Of a stretch of DNA of 64,000 nt, positions 17,913-27,370 are shown in pieces. The translations under genes and the position numbers were made by a program. Below the pieces are notes generated by a model. It saw nothing but the letters and a program-made list of their open reading frames with translations, had not been told where the DNA came from and made no database searches. Source of the DNA: Corynebacterium suranareeae (GTDB lineage Bacteria; Actinomycetota; Actinomycetes; Mycobacteriales; Mycobacteriaceae); NCBI RefSeq assembly GCF_002355155.1, contig NZ_AP017369.1, forward strand, positions 3,224,001 through 3,288,000, in the 5' to 3' direction. Each line of letters starts with the position of its first letter. The stretch's first letter is position 1.

Positions 17913-18959
17913 GTGACATTGACTAAAACTAAAACGCCACCTGTATCCGGCAAGGTATCTTTCAGGTGGCGTTTGCCATTGCTTATCGTTCTTGCTTTAG
18001 CCATCTTGCCCCTGATGGCTGCGAGTCTTTTTATTGGCTCTCGGATCATTGCGCCTTCAGTTGTCATCGATGGTTTAACTAGTTTTGATCCCACCAACAA
18101 TGATCACTTGGTGCTCCGAGAGCTAAGAATTCCTCGCACAATCATCGCCGTCGTTGCCGGAGCAGCACTTGGTTTAGCCGGCGCTTTGATGCAATCACTG
18201 ACCCGAAATGCACTTGCTGAACCTGGCACTTTAGGTGTTAATGCTGGTGCAGCTGCCGGTGTGGTGATTGGTTTGTCATTCTTTTCCACCAGTTCGATCA
18301 ACATCTATATTTGGTTTGCGTTTATCGGCGCCGGTGTTGCCTCAGTGTTGGTTCATCGTCTGGGGCGATCTGGTGAAACTGGAGTCAATCCGGTGCGTCT
18401 TGTTCTTGCTGGTGCCGGATTGTCGATCATGGTTTCCTCCATCACCACGATGTTGGTTTTAAGCTCCACCGATAGAGTGTTTACTGCTCTTCGGGCCTGG
18501 GCAACAGGATCGCTCGATGGGCGCGGATGGGAATCACTCCCGGCAGTTAGTGTGTCTTTTCTTATTGGTGCGTTGATCTGCGCGTATCTTTCTGGACCAC
18601 TTAACTCCGTTACTTTGGGCCAAGATCTGGCCACTTCTTTGGGAGTTAATATCCAGCGCACCTGGTTGCTTACCAATGTGGGAATCTTGATCCTTGCTGG
18701 CGGTGCCACCGCTGCGGTTGGCCCCATTGGTTTTGTGGGATTAGCAGCCCCACATATTGCCCGCACATTGGCAGGTCCTGACCATAAATGGCTGCTGCCT
18801 TATTCTGCGGTCATTGCCGGGGTGGTTCTTTTAAGCGCAGATATTATCGGCCGAATCATCATCTTCCCCGCTGAAATTGGTGCGGGCATTATGACGGCGT
18901 TTATTGGTGCGCCCTTTTTCATCTGGCTTGTTAGAAAAGGAAAGGTCTCGGGACTATGA
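17913..18959 (+). CDS. Siderophore ABC transporter permease, FecC/FecD family (first)
   Basis: A 348-residue permease with about nine to ten helices. It carries the family segments LRELRIPRTIIAVVAGAALGLAGALMQ (about 75-100), LAEPGTLGVNAGAA and GFVGLAAPHIAR (about 270), the last being the cytoplasmic loop that contacts the ATPase. I chose GTG 17913, two bases after the preceding stop; the open frame extends to TTG 17892 inside the preceding gene. It overlaps the next permease gene by 4 bases. The two permeases probably form a heterodimer. Confidence 0.9.
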   Translation: MTLTKTKTPPVSGKVSFRWRLPLLIVLALAILPLMAASLFIGSRIIAPSVVIDGLTSFDPTNNDHLVLRELRIPRTIIAVVAGAALGLAGALMQSLTRNALAEPGTLGVNAGAAAGVVIGLSFFSTSSINIYIWFAFIGAGVASVLVHRLGRSGETGVNPVRLVLAGAGLSIMVSSITTMLVLSSTDRVFTALRAWATGSLDGRGWESLPAVSVSFLIGALICAYLSGPLNSVTLGQDLATSLGVNIQRTWLLTNVGILILAGGATAAVGPIGFVGLAAPHIARTLAGPDHKWLLPYSAVIAGVVLLSADIIGRIIIFPAEIGAGIMTAFIGAPFFIWLVRKGKVSGL

Positions 18960-19978
18960 CCATGCGTGTGGCCTTGGGAAGGGTGCAGGTAGGCGTCGAA
19001 AAGCGAACTGCTTTTTTGGCACTTTCCCTGCTGCTGGCTGCGGCGGTGCTGGCCGCCTATTCCGTGGCCAGTGGCACCATCAATTACAGCCTTTCTGACG
19101 TGCTTTCAGCGCTGGCGCTGCGCGGCGAGGACAAAACTGAGCTGGTGATTTGGAGCATCCGCCTGCCCCGTGCGGTAGCAGCGATTGCCGTCGGAATGGC
19201 GCTCGGAGCTGCAGGTTCAGTGTTCCAATCAATATCTAGGAACGCACTTGGCTCGCCCGATGTCATCGGATTTACCACCGGCGCGGCGACCGGCGCGGTG
19301 TTGCAAATCGTGCTTTACAACAAAGGTGCCGCAGCAACCGCGCTGTCAGCTGTTATATTCGGCGTGATCACCGCGGTAATTGTTTATCTGCTTTCGCGGA
19401 ATCGGGGTACCACCGGTGGCTACCGGCTCGTGCTCATCGGCATTGGCGTATCAGCCATGTTATCCGCGCTGAACACATTGCTGCTTGCGTGGGGCGATTT
19501 GGATCTAGCGGTGAAAGCTCGCATTTGGCTGTCCGGTTCACTCAACGCACGCGAATGGCAAGACGTATATCCAGCACTGATCGCGCTAATAATCTGCCTG
19601 CCGCTGTTGATCTATTACAGCAGGCCTCTCAACATTCTTGAAATGGGTGATGACCAGGCTAAACAATTAGGAATCAATACGGAACAGCTCCGCTTAATCG
19701 TCATGGTTCTAGGTGTATTGCTCACCTCTGTTGCCGTGGCTGCAGCCGGGCCCATCGCGTTTATTGCCTTAGCCGCGCCGCAAATTGTTTCCCGCATCAC
19801 CGCCGCGGCCCGAGTCCAAGTAATATGCTCTGGACTTTTTGGCGCAGTGCTCTTGCTTGCCGCCGACATGATTTCCCGCAACCTGCCCACCAGCTACGCC
19901 GTCCCAGTAGGACTTACCACCGGAGTGATCGGCGGCTTCTACCTGCTGTGGATTCTCACCCGACAAAAGGCTGTATAG
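18956..19978 (+). CDS. Siderophore ABC transporter permease, FecC/FecD family (second)
   Basis: This 340-residue partner of the preceding permease has the same motif order: IRLPRAVAAIAVGMALGAAGSVFQ (about 65-88), LGSPDVIGFTTGAATGA (about 97) and GPIAFIALAAPQIVSR (about 265). It starts inside the previous gene (ATGA overlap), so translation is coupled. The FecE-like ATPase follows after 2 bases. A GTCGAAAAGC word lies at codons 14-17. Confidence 0.9.
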   Translation: MTMRVALGRVQVGVEKRTAFLALSLLLAAAVLAAYSVASGTINYSLSDVLSALALRGEDKTELVIWSIRLPRAVAAIAVGMALGAAGSVFQSISRNALGSPDVIGFTTGAATGAVLQIVLYNKGAAATALSAVIFGVITAVIVYLLSRNRGTTGGYRLVLIGIGVSAMLSALNTLLLAWGDLDLAVKARIWLSGSLNAREWQDVYPALIALIICLPLLIYYSRPLNILEMGDDQAKQLGINTEQLRLIVMVLGVLLTSVAVAAAGPIAFIALAAPQIVSRITAAARVQVICSGLFGAVLLLAADMISRNLPTSYAVPVGLTTGVIGGFYLLWILTRQKAV

Positions 19979-19980
19979 AT

Positions 19981-20766
19981 ATGATTGCACCACTTCAAGC
20001 TATTGATTCCACCCTCGGATACAACGGATACACCGTCAGCGAAAACCTCAATGTATCCATCCCAGACCGCTCCTTCACCGTCATTTTAGGGCCCAATGCC
20101 TGCGGAAAATCCACTCTCCTGCGCGCACTGTCCAGACTTTTGCAGCCAGAATCAGGACAAATCCTCCTCGACGGCCAAGCAATCTCCACCTTGCCATCAC
20201 GCGATGTGGCCAAAAGGTTAGGGTTGCTGCCGCAATCATCCATCGCACCAGACGGCATCACCGTCCGAGACCTCGTCTCCCGAGGCCGCTTCCCCCACCA
20301 AAAAATGCTGCGCCAATGGTCCACCGAAGATGACCTCGCCATCGACCGCGCGCTTGCCGCCACCGGAGTCACCGACCTAGCAGACCGAAAAGTCGATAGC
20401 CTCTCCGGCGGTCAGCGCCAACGCGTCTGGGTCTCGCTTGTGCTCGCCCAAGAAACACCGCTTTTGCTTCTCGACGAACCCACCACCTTTCTTGACATCA
20501 CCCACCAGCTAGAAATCCTCAACCTGTGCAAAAACCTCCACGCAACAGGTGACTACACCCTGGTCGCAGTCCTCCACGATCTAAACCTTGCCTTCCGCTA
20601 CGCCTCCCACCTGATCATCATGAAAGACGGTGAAGTAATAGCAGCCGGAGATCCCACAGAAATCGTCACCGCCGGACTGATCGAAGAGGTCTACAACGTC
20701 AAATGCCTATGCATCCCAGACCCCGTGAACGGTAAACCAATGATCGTGCCACTAGAAGAGTCTTAA
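19981..20766 (+). CDS. Siderophore ABC transporter ATPase, FecE/FepC family
   Basis: A 261-residue ATPase with Walker A GPNACGKSTLL (about 37), the Q-loop LGLLPQSS, signature LSGGQRQRVW (about 141), Walker B LLLLDEPTTFLD (about 161) and the switch His in VLHDLNLAFRYA (about 196). It drives ferric-siderophore import through the two permeases. I chose ATG 19981, two bases after the permease stop; the frame runs open far upstream inside the permease gene but lacks any reason to start there. Last gene of the operon. The 102 bases that follow hold no clear terminator. Confidence 0.92.
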   Translation: MIAPLQAIDSTLGYNGYTVSENLNVSIPDRSFTVILGPNACGKSTLLRALSRLLQPESGQILLDGQAISTLPSRDVAKRLGLLPQSSIAPDGITVRDLVSRGRFPHQKMLRQWSTEDDLAIDRALAATGVTDLADRKVDSLSGGQRQRVWVSLVLAQETPLLLLDEPTTFLDITHQLEILNLCKNLHATGDYTLVAVLHDLNLAFRYASHLIIMKDGEVIAAGDPTEIVTAGLIEEVYNVKCLCIPDPVNGKPMIVPLEES

Positions 20767-20868
20767 GGAGGCATGGGATTACACCCTTTTTGATCCTTTT
20801 TTCGCTAGAACAGCAAAAATTCCCCCAATAGCTTTCAACTACGCACACAAAGTGGCAACATTGAGCGA

Positions 20869-22182
20869 GTGACTACAGACAAGCGCAAAACCTCCAAGAC
20901 CACCGACACCGCCAACAAGGCTGTGGGCGCGGATCAGGCGGCGCGTCCCACTCGGCGAACAACTCGCCGCATCTTCGATCAGTCGGAGAAGATGAAGGAC
21001 GTGCTGTACGAGATCCGTGGCCCGGTGGCCGCGGAGGCGGAACGCATGGAGCTTGATGGACACAACATCTTAAAGCTCAACACCGGCAACCCAGCTGTAT
21101 TCGGATTCGATGCACCCGACGTGATCATGCGCGACATGATCGCCAACCTTCCAACTTCCCAAGGGTACTCCACCTCAAAAGGCATTATCCCAGCCCGACG
21201 AGCAGTGGTAACCCGCTACGAAGTTGTGCCCGGATTCCCCCACTTCGATGTTGATGATGTGTTCTTAGGCAACGGTGTCTCAGAACTCATCACCATGACC
21301 ACCCAAGCACTCCTCAACGACGGCGATGAAGTTCTCATTCCCGCACCGGACTATCCACTGTGGACTGCCGCAACATCACTTGCTGGTGGAAAACCCGTGC
21401 ACTACCTCTGTGATGAGGAAGATGACTGGAACCCCTCCATCGAAGACATCAAATCCAAAGTCTCCGAAAAAACCAAAGCTATTGTGGTGATCAACCCCAA
21501 CAACCCCACGGGAGCTGTCTACCCGCGCCGGGTGTTGGAACAAATCGTCGAGATTGCACGCGAGCACGACCTGCTAATTCTTGCCGATGAAATCTACGAC
21601 CGCATTCTCTACGATGATGCCGAGCACATCAGCCTGGCAACTCTCGCACCAGACCTCCTAACCATCACCTACAACGGACTATCCAAGGCATACCGAGTCG
21701 CCGGATACCGAGCCGGATGGATGGTACTGACCGGACCAAAGCAGTACGCACGTGGATTCATTGAAGGCCTCGAACTGCTTGCCGGTACCCGCCTCTGCCC
21801 AAATGTCCCAGCTCAACACGCTATTCAGGTAGCCCTCGGTGGACGCCAATCCATCTACGACCTCACTGGCGAACACGGCCGTTTACTAGAACAGCGCAAC
21901 ATGGCGTGGACGAAACTCAATGAGATTCCAGGCGTGAGCTGCGTGAAACCAATGGGAGCTTTGTACGCATTCCCCAAGCTGGATCCCAATGTGTACGAAA
22001 TCCACGACGACACCCAACTGATGCTCGATCTTCTTCGCGCAGAAAAGATCCTCATGGTTCAGGGCACTGGCTTCAACTGGCCACACCACGATCACTTCCG
22101 GGTGGTCACCCTGCCATGGGCATCCCAGTTGGAAAACGCAATCGAGCGTCTAGGTAACTTCCTGTCCACGTACAAGCAGTAG
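20869..22182 (+). CDS. alaT: Alanine aminotransferase, class I PLP-dependent
   Basis: This 437-residue protein matches the AlaT of C. glutamicum in length and N-terminus. A polar, Thr/Lys-rich leader of about 35 residues precedes the fold. ILKLNTGNPAVFGFDAP (about 64), PDYPLWTAATSLAGG, INPNNPTGAVYPR (about 205), LADEIYDRILYD and the PLP Lys in YNGLSKAYRVAGYRAGW (about 268) are all present. It transfers amino groups between alanine, glutamate and pyruvate/2-oxoglutarate and contributes to alanine and valine metabolism. The start is GTG 20869. The gene is monocistronic and followed by repeats B2 and A2. Confidence 0.93.
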   Translation: MTTDKRKTSKTTDTANKAVGADQAARPTRRTTRRIFDQSEKMKDVLYEIRGPVAAEAERMELDGHNILKLNTGNPAVFGFDAPDVIMRDMIANLPTSQGYSTSKGIIPARRAVVTRYEVVPGFPHFDVDDVFLGNGVSELITMTTQALLNDGDEVLIPAPDYPLWTAATSLAGGKPVHYLCDEEDDWNPSIEDIKSKVSEKTKAIVVINPNNPTGAVYPRRVLEQIVEIAREHDLLILADEIYDRILYDDAEHISLATLAPDLLTITYNGLSKAYRVAGYRAGWMVLTGPKQYARGFIEGLELLAGTRLCPNVPAQHAIQVALGGRQSIYDLTGEHGRLLEQRNMAWTKLNEIPGVSCVKPMGALYAFPKLDPNVYEIHDDTQLMLDLLRAEKILMVQGTGFNWPHHDHFRVVTLPWASQLENAIERLGNFLSTYKQ

Positions 22183-22188
22183 CGGTTG

Positions 22189-22313
22189 TTAGGATTCACC
22201 ATTTTCTGGCCGGTGGGTTTTGGAAATGGTGAATTGGCACGCTTTTGGGGGTCGAAAAGCGTGAGGATTCACCATTTTTTAGCTAGTAGGGCCGGAAAAT
22301 GGTGAATCGGCAC
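22189..22313 (+). repeat. Double-palindrome repeat B, copy B2
   Basis: Hairpin 1 pairs ATTCACCATTT with AAATGGTGAAT (22194-22234), and hairpin 2 pairs ATTCACCATTTT with AAAATGGTGAAT (22268-22307). A central palindrome, CACGCTTTT-GGGG-TCGAAAAGCGTG, separates them and contains GTCGAAAAGC. It is followed at once by repeat A2. Confidence 0.85.
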
Positions 22314-22326
22314 CCAGACGCGGACA

Positions 22327-22575
22327 GAATGCAAAAATTCGTTCGATTCCTGTGGTACGGCCACAGGTTTGTGGTGGATTTTGAGGTCGGACCTCACGGA
22401 TGTGGTGAAAATTTGATCAGCAAACATCCAGGTTTCACATCTATCCCATTAACCCCAAATGTAACACCCTCTAGGAGCCCCTCTAAGCGCCTAACTTCTC
22501 TGAAACAGGGCAATAGTCCATCCCGCAAACTCAACCCCTTAAAACGGCGATACCGAACACTTCTTAAATACCCAC
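22327..22575 (+). repeat. Intergenic repeat A, copy A2
   Basis: It shares GCAAAAATTCGTTCGATTCC with copy A1, TTTGTGGTGGATTTT, the perfect palindrome GAGGTCGGACCTC, TTGATCAGC, CCAGGTTTCACATCT, ACACCCTCTAGGAGC and the CTTAAAACGGCGATACC tail. The B-then-A order is repeated, reversed, at 34188-34440. Confidence 0.75.
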
Positions 22576-22659
22576 TGGCCCCTATTCTGGGTTAGGCTTC
22601 ACTGGGTAAAAGTGCCTGTCCTGCGCATCGAAAGAGCATGGCAACAGCAAGGAGACACC

Positions 22660-23916
22660 GTGGGAAAACATGCAGTGGAATCGTCGGAAACAAAGAAGTC
22701 GCCGTGGCGCATTGGTTTGCTGACGTTTTTGATTTCTTCTGTTGTCGTGACACTTGTGGGCATGGTGATGCTGTGGCCGGATTCTGATGATGTGGTGTTG
22801 GCGGAGAACTTTTCGCAGACTTTCGCCGGGAACCATGATCAGGTGGATGGAACGATCACGCTTGTTGATAATTCTGCATGCAATTCTCCTGATACTGGGC
22901 GTGTTTTTGCGGATAGCCCCTCGATTTCTTCGGAACCTGCCGCTTTGGAATGTGTGCGTGCAATTGTCGATATCACCTCCGGCGTTAATGAAGGACAGAA
23001 AACTCAGCTGGTGAATTATTCGCAACCAGGAGATCCCGAGTTCTCTGCGGGTGACAAGATCCGCATGGTGGAAACACCAGATTCTGATGGTCAAGTCATT
23101 TACACCTTCGCTGATTATCAGCGCGGCACAGCATTGATTATTTGGGGTGTGATCCTTGTCGTGGCGATGGGTGCTTTCGCAGCGTGGCGAGGTGTGCGTG
23201 CGCTCGTTGGCCTGGTGGTGACCTTGGGAATCGTGGGTGTTTTCTTGCTGCCAGGTTTGGCTAGTGGTCATGATGCCATGTGGTTAGCGCTGGTGTGTGG
23301 TGCAATTATTTTGTTGATTGTGGTGCCGATGGTGCATGGCATTAACTGGAAATCAGCGGCGGCGTTGGCGGGAACGTTGGTGGCGTTGTTGTTGTCGGCG
23401 GTGTTGTCGTGGGCAACGATTGTGACTACTAATTTGCGCGGTTTGGGTGATGAGAACCATCTGAAAATCATCAATTATTTGCCGGAGGTGTCGATCTCTG
23501 GGTTGCTGTTGGCGTCGTTTATCATCGGCACCTTGGGTGTGCTCAATGATGTGACGATCTCGCAGGCATCGACTATCAATGAGCTTGCGGAAATCGATGA
23601 TGATGCCACCCCGTGGAGGTTGTTTACCGGCGCGATGTCTGTTGGCCGCGACCACATTTCCTCGATGATTTACACCCTCGTGTTGGGGTACACCGGCGCA
23701 GCGTTGCCACTGTTGCTGTTGCTGTCGTTGGCGGAGCGCCCCTTGATTCAGACTCTGACCAGCGATGTTATGGCTGGTGAGCTGCTGCGTTCCGGCGTTG
23801 GTGCGCTCACATTGACGCTCGCTGTGCCGATCACCACGCTGATTGCCGCATGGACGGTGCCAGGCGATGAGCCAACCCCCGATGATGGCAAGCCCCGCCT
23901 GGTTCACCGCCACTAA
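22660..23916 (+). CDS. YibE/F-like multispanning membrane protein
   Basis: A 418-residue protein starting at GTG 22660 with AAGGAG upstream. A first helix (about 20-42) leads into an extracytoplasmic region of about 110 residues with paired Cys (NSACNSP, LECVRAI). Seven or more helices follow with the YibE/F signature: SGLLLASFIIGTLGVLNDVTISQASTINELAE (about 280-310), then MSVGRDHISSMIYTLVLGYTGAALP. The family is widespread in Gram-positive bacteria, with no firm function; transport has been proposed. It ends 4 bases inside the convergent UDP-glucose dehydrogenase gene. Confidence 0.8.
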   Translation: MGKHAVESSETKKSPWRIGLLTFLISSVVVTLVGMVMLWPDSDDVVLAENFSQTFAGNHDQVDGTITLVDNSACNSPDTGRVFADSPSISSEPAALECVRAIVDITSGVNEGQKTQLVNYSQPGDPEFSAGDKIRMVETPDSDGQVIYTFADYQRGTALIIWGVILVVAMGAFAAWRGVRALVGLVVTLGIVGVFLLPGLASGHDAMWLALVCGAIILLIVVPMVHGINWKSAAALAGTLVALLLSAVLSWATIVTTNLRGLGDENHLKIINYLPEVSISGLLLASFIIGTLGVLNDVTISQASTINELAEIDDDATPWRLFTGAMSVGRDHISSMIYTLVLGYTGAALPLLLLLSLAERPLIQTLTSDVMAGELLRSGVGALTLTLAVPITTLIAAWTVPGDEPTPDDGKPRLVHRH

Positions 23917-25232
23917 AGGTTGCGGCCGAGCGCTTCCATTTCCCAGCCAGCGGACTTCCACTTGGCGACATCAAGGACGTTGCGGCCATCAATGATAGAA
24001 CGCTTTTCGACGAGCCCTCCCGCCACTTCCGGGTCAAGGTCACGGAATTCTTGCCATTCGGTGGCAAGAACGACGAGGTGGGCGTCGATAAGCGCCTCTT
24101 TGGTGCTGGAGGCATAGCTGAGCGTCGGGAAGACGCGGCGCGCGTTGTCCATGGCTTCCGGGTCGTAGACCGAGACCGCTGCGCCCTGGAGCGACAGCGA
24201 GCCAGCGACCGACAGCGCCGGGGAATCGCGGACATCGTCCGAGTTGGGTTTGAATGCGGCGCCGAGCACCGTAACCCGCTTGCCCAGCAGCGAACCGCCA
24301 CACATCTCTTTGGCCAGTTGCACCACGCGGTCGCGACGACGCATGTTGATGGAATCGACCTCGCGCAAGAACGTTAATGCCTGGTCAGCACCCAATTCGC
24401 CGGCGCGTGCCATGAAAGCGCGGATATCTTTAGGCAAACAACCGCCACCGAAACCTAAGCCCGCGCCCAAAAACTTCCGACCGATGCGATCATCGTGGCC
24501 GATGGCATCTGCAAGCGCAACCACATCCGCGCCGGTTTGCTCACAGATTTCTGCAACCGCATTGATGAAGGAAATCTTGGTGGCCAAAAACGCATTCGCT
24601 GAAACTTTCACCAGCTCAGCGGTGGCCAGGTCAGTGACCAAAAACGGCGTATCAGCAGCAATCGCGGTTGCGTAAATCTCCCGAGCGATCGCCTCTGCTG
24701 TCGATCCCTCACGCACACCCACCACGATGCGATCCGGCGTGATGGTATCTTTCACCGCATAACCCTCACGCAAAAACTCCGGATTCCACGCAATCTCCAC
24801 GTGCGAGCCCGGCTGCGCCAAAGAATCCGCCAGCTCCTGCAACTGCGCCGCTGTGCCAACCGGAACCGTGGACTTACCCAAAATTAAGTGATCGCCCTCA
24901 AGCAACGGCACCAAATTTTCAATAACCGCGCGGACATACGTTAGATCAGCAGCAAAAGAACCCCTCTGCTGCGGAGTACCCACGCCCAAGAAATGCACCT
25001 GGGCAAAATTAGCTGCTCCTGCATAATCGGTAGTGAAATTCAGCCGACCATTATCCAGATTGCGTTCCAAAACCTCCGGCAAACCGGGCTCATAAAAAGG
25101 AACTTTGCCGTCCTTCAACGACGCAATTTTGGCCTCATCGACATCAACACCTAATACCTCATGGCCAAGCTCAGCCATACAAGCTGCGTGAGTAGCACCA
25201 AGGTATCCCGTACCAATTACTGTCATCCGCAT
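23913..25232 (-). CDS. udgA: UDP-glucose 6-dehydrogenase
   Basis: This 439-residue protein has an N-terminal Rossmann motif (MTVIGTGYLGATHAACMAELGH), the substrate loop FYEPGLPEVLERN, FLGVGTPQ, GKSTVPVGTAAQL, WNPEFLREG (about 158) and the catalytic Cys in GLGFGGGCLPKDIRAFM (about 258). The C-terminal domain has GAAFKPNSDDVRDSPAL. It oxidises UDP-glucose twice with NAD to UDP-glucuronate, a precursor for envelope sugars. The order udgA-dcd on the minus strand is preserved in corynebacteria. No regulatory site is recognised. Confidence 0.93.
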   Translation of the reverse strand: MRMTVIGTGYLGATHAACMAELGHEVLGVDVDEAKIASLKDGKVPFYEPGLPEVLERNLDNGRLNFTTDYAGAANFAQVHFLGVGTPQQRGSFAADLTYVRAVIENLVPLLEGDHLILGKSTVPVGTAAQLQELADSLAQPGSHVEIAWNPEFLREGYAVKDTITPDRIVVGVREGSTAEAIAREIYATAIAADTPFLVTDLATAELVKVSANAFLATKISFINAVAEICEQTGADVVALADAIGHDDRIGRKFLGAGLGFGGGCLPKDIRAFMARAGELGADQALTFLREVDSINMRRRDRVVQLAKEMCGGSLLGKRVTVLGAAFKPNSDDVRDSPALSVAGSLSLQGAAVSVYDPEAMDNARRVFPTLSYASSTKEALIDAHLVVLATEWQEFRDLDPEVAGGLVEKRSIIDGRNVLDVAKWKSAGWEMEALGRNL

Positions 25233-25313
25233 GTAGGGAAAGTCCTTTCACAAAAGAGTGGATCCGGGGATTATCTCAACACGTTTTGTTGCAACCCGCG
25301 ACCGGAGAGGAAA

Positions 25314-25883
25314 TCACTCATTAGGAAAGTTCAAATATGCCTTCGACGGAGTAGGTCCGCGTTGCCCTTGGTACTTCGAACCAAGCTTGCCGGAACCATA
25401 AGGAGTTTCAGCTGGAGAGCTCATCTGGAACAACGCCAACTGGCCAACCTTCATCCCAGGCCACAACGTGATGGGCAGGTTTGCCACATTGGACAGCTCC
25501 AAGGTGATGTAGCCACTAAAACCAGGATCGATGAAACCAGCAGTGGAATGTGTCAGCAGACCCAGGCGCCCAAGGGAGGATTTACCTTCCAAACGGCCAG
25601 CCAAATGGGATGGCAATGTGAACTTTTCCAACGTCGATGCCAACACGAACTCGCCTGGGTGCAGCACAAACGCATCGCCATCTTCAACCTCGACGAGGCT
25701 GGTCAGCTCATCCTGGTTAAGCTTTGGGTCGATGTGGGTGTACTTGGAGTTATTGAAAACTCGGAAGTAGCGGTCCATGCGGACATCGACGCTCGACGGT
25801 TGAATGAGCTCAGGATCAAAAGGCTCAATTCCCAGGTCGCCTGCATTGATTGATTTACGGATGTCACGATCTGAAAGAAGCAC
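25314..25883 (-). CDS. dcd: dCTP deaminase (probably bifunctional dCTP deaminase/dUTPase)
   Basis: A 189-residue protein with the dUTPase-like fold: [48 protein letters not shown] (catalytic Arg/Ser region about 110-122), [21 protein letters not shown] (about 128-148) and [13 protein letters not shown] at the C-terminus. The [13 protein letters not shown] block is the same as in the mycobacterial enzyme that converts dCTP straight to dUMP, so the bifunctional activity is likely. It supplies dUMP for thymidylate synthesis. Clean ATG at 25883. Confidence 0.93.
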   Translation of the reverse strand: MLLSDRDIRKSINAGDLGIEPFDPELIQPSSVDVRMDRYFRVFNNSKYTHIDPKLNQDELTSLVEVEDGDAFVLHPGEFVLASTLEKFTLPSHLAGRLEGKSSLGRLGLLTHSTAGFIDPGFSGYITLELSNVANLPITLWPGMKVGQLALFQMSSPAETPYGSGKLGSKYQGQRGPTPSKAYLNFPNE

Positions 25884-26034
25884 GTCAACCAGTGTAGCGT
25901 CCGGTGCCTAGGGCTGGACCACTGGTTGCTGCTGGTTGCTGCGACCTGGATTTGACTGCGCAGTTTTGGAGGGTCAATGCGAGTCGCCATTTTTTATACT
26001 GATAGCCTTATCTCTAGCTTTTTTGAAAGGCCCT

Positions 26035-26108
26035 GCCGGTGTAGTTCAATGGTAGAACTCCTGCTTCCCAAGCAGGCGGCGCGGGTTCGATTCCCGTCAC
26101 CGGCTCCA
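26035..26108 (+). tRNA. tRNA-Gly (anticodon CCC)
   Basis: A full cloverleaf. Acceptor GCCGGTG pairs with CACCGGC, the anticodon stem CCTGC pairs with GCAGG around loop TTCCCAA (anticodon CCC), and the T arm is GCGGGTTCGATTCCCGT. U is the discriminator base and CCA is encoded. It reads GGG codons. No other tRNA is adjacent. Confidence 0.95.
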
Positions 26109-26217
26109 CGTAAACAACTCTTTCCAACGCTAAATTGTGCGTTGAATATGCGCAGACTCTTGCGACTTGCGGTTTCATATCCGCCACGGGGACGTAAATT
26201 GCCAAAGCACTTAGAAG

Positions 26218-26239
26218 TGCAGACAACCTTCTGCATTTT
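26218..26239 (+). terminator. Possible terminator downstream of tRNA-Gly
   Basis: TGCAGA pairs with TCTGCA around a 6-base loop, followed by TTTT. The stem is short (6 bp). The rest of the 26109-26560 gap holds no gene; it carries the htaD promoter region. Confidence 0.45.
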
Positions 26240-26469
26240 CAGGCGACCCTAGTCAGACCCCTATATATCCGCACCCCCTTAAGTTATCTTCCATATCCTC
26301 AAAATAAGCCTCCTTTTATGAACACTGGAGCGCTAAGTGACACCACTTCCCTAAAACCCCATGACGTAAGGTGCCCTCAGTTTTATGTACGGCTAAATAA
26401 TCCTGGGGTTGATGTCGACCAATTTTTACACCGCCCTTTGGTTAACCCCGGAAGACTTTTAAGGCAAGA

Positions 26470-26488
26470 CTAAATTAGGTAAACCTTA
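26470..26488. promoter_or_regulatory. DtxR box upstream of htaD
   Basis: CTAAATTAGGTAAACCTTA matches 13 of 19 positions of the DtxR consensus, with the core TTAGGTAAACCTTAA. It sits 72 bases before the htaD start, which fits iron repression known for the hta/hmu heme genes in C. glutamicum. Confidence 0.65.
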
Positions 26489-26560
26489 AGTGTTCAATTT
26501 GAAGTTTCTTCAATTGTTTTTTCGACATCCGTCCCGTTCTCACATTCGGAGTTTTCTCAC

Positions 26561-27319
26561 ATGTCTCAAAAGTTTTCCCGCAGGGCTATTGCAGCACTGA
26601 CCGCAGCTGCAATCTCCACCTCTGCGTTCACCGCTGTTGCTCCAGCTGCACTTGCAGCCCCAATTGCAGCTGTTGCTACCACCGATGATGTCGCCGTTGT
26701 TACCGCAGAGAACTCCCTCGACTGGGGCTTCAAGGCTTCTTGGCGCAACTATGTCACCGGCCCTTGGACCGCTGGCACCGTTGACGCAACCGAAGGCGCA
26801 ACCGTTAACGAAGACGGCACCTACAACTTCACCCTCGGATCTGGTTCTACCTACGATGCTGATTCCGAGCAGGGACAGCTGAACTACGAAGGCACTGTTC
26901 GCTTCGCAAGCGCACTCCACGGCTTCGACATCACCTTGGCTAACCCACAGATCATTGTTGACGGCGCAACCGCCACTTTGACTGCCGAGCTTTCTGATAG
27001 CGCCGCCCCAGAAGACACCGCTACCTCCCGCGTAGAGGTTGCAGAGTTCTCCCTCGCAGCTCCTGAGGTTGTGGAAACTAAGACCGCTTTCTCCTACACC
27101 TGGACTGAAGCTACCGGTACTTTCCTCGAGACCCTGCAGCCAGCAGAGCTTAGCCGCTATGCAGGTCAAGAAACCGATGCTTTGAGCTTCTCCATCACCG
27201 TGGACAAAGAAAAAGAAGTCGTTACTGGTTCCTCCCCTAGCTTCCTTACCTCCATCTTGAACTTCCTTCAGCAGCTTGCTAGCCCACTGCTGAAGCTCTT
27301 CGGATCACTTTCTTCCTAA
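26561..27319 (+). CDS. htaD: Secreted heme-binding HtaA-domain protein
   Basis: A 252-residue protein with a signal peptide (Lys/Arg then AIAALTAAAISTSAFTAVAPAALA, cleavage near residue 30). One HtaA domain runs from about 48 to 205, starting LDWGFKASWRNYVTGPWTAG with conserved aromatics and Tyr. A hydrophobic, amphipathic C-terminus (ILNFLQQLASPLLKLFGSL) could rest on the mycomembrane rather than span it. HtaA domains bind heme and pass it to the HmuTUV importer, which is not in this window. The size and single domain fit HtaD. A DtxR box precedes it and a strong terminator follows. Confidence 0.88.
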   Translation: MSQKFSRRAIAALTAAAISTSAFTAVAPAALAAPIAAVATTDDVAVVTAENSLDWGFKASWRNYVTGPWTAGTVDATEGATVNEDGTYNFTLGSGSTYDADSEQGQLNYEGTVRFASALHGFDITLANPQIIVDGATATLTAELSDSAAPEDTATSRVEVAEFSLAAPEVVETKTAFSYTWTEATGTFLETLQPAELSRYAGQETDALSFSITVDKEKEVVTGSSPSFLTSILNFLQQLASPLLKLFGSLSS

Positions 27320-27330
27320 GAGCTATAAGT

Positions 27331-27363
27331 AATGCCCCGCCAGCTATCTGGCGGGGCATTCTT
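27331..27363 (+). terminator. Rho-independent terminator of htaD
   Basis: AATGCCCCGCCAG pairs perfectly with CTGGCGGGGCATT across a 4-base loop (ctat), followed by CTTGTTTTC. It separates htaD from the convergent VanW gene. Confidence 0.92.
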
Positions 27364-27370
27364 GTTTTCT

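Noticed and set aside
22582-23271. 229-codon minus-strand frame and similar long antisense frames (23353-23961, 9717-10673, 42881-43624)
   Set aside because: Each lies opposite a well-supported gene (YibE/F-like, hmp, pck) in a frame whose codon use mirrors that gene. Composition is His/Arg/Gln- or Cys/Trp-rich, typical of antisense artefacts.
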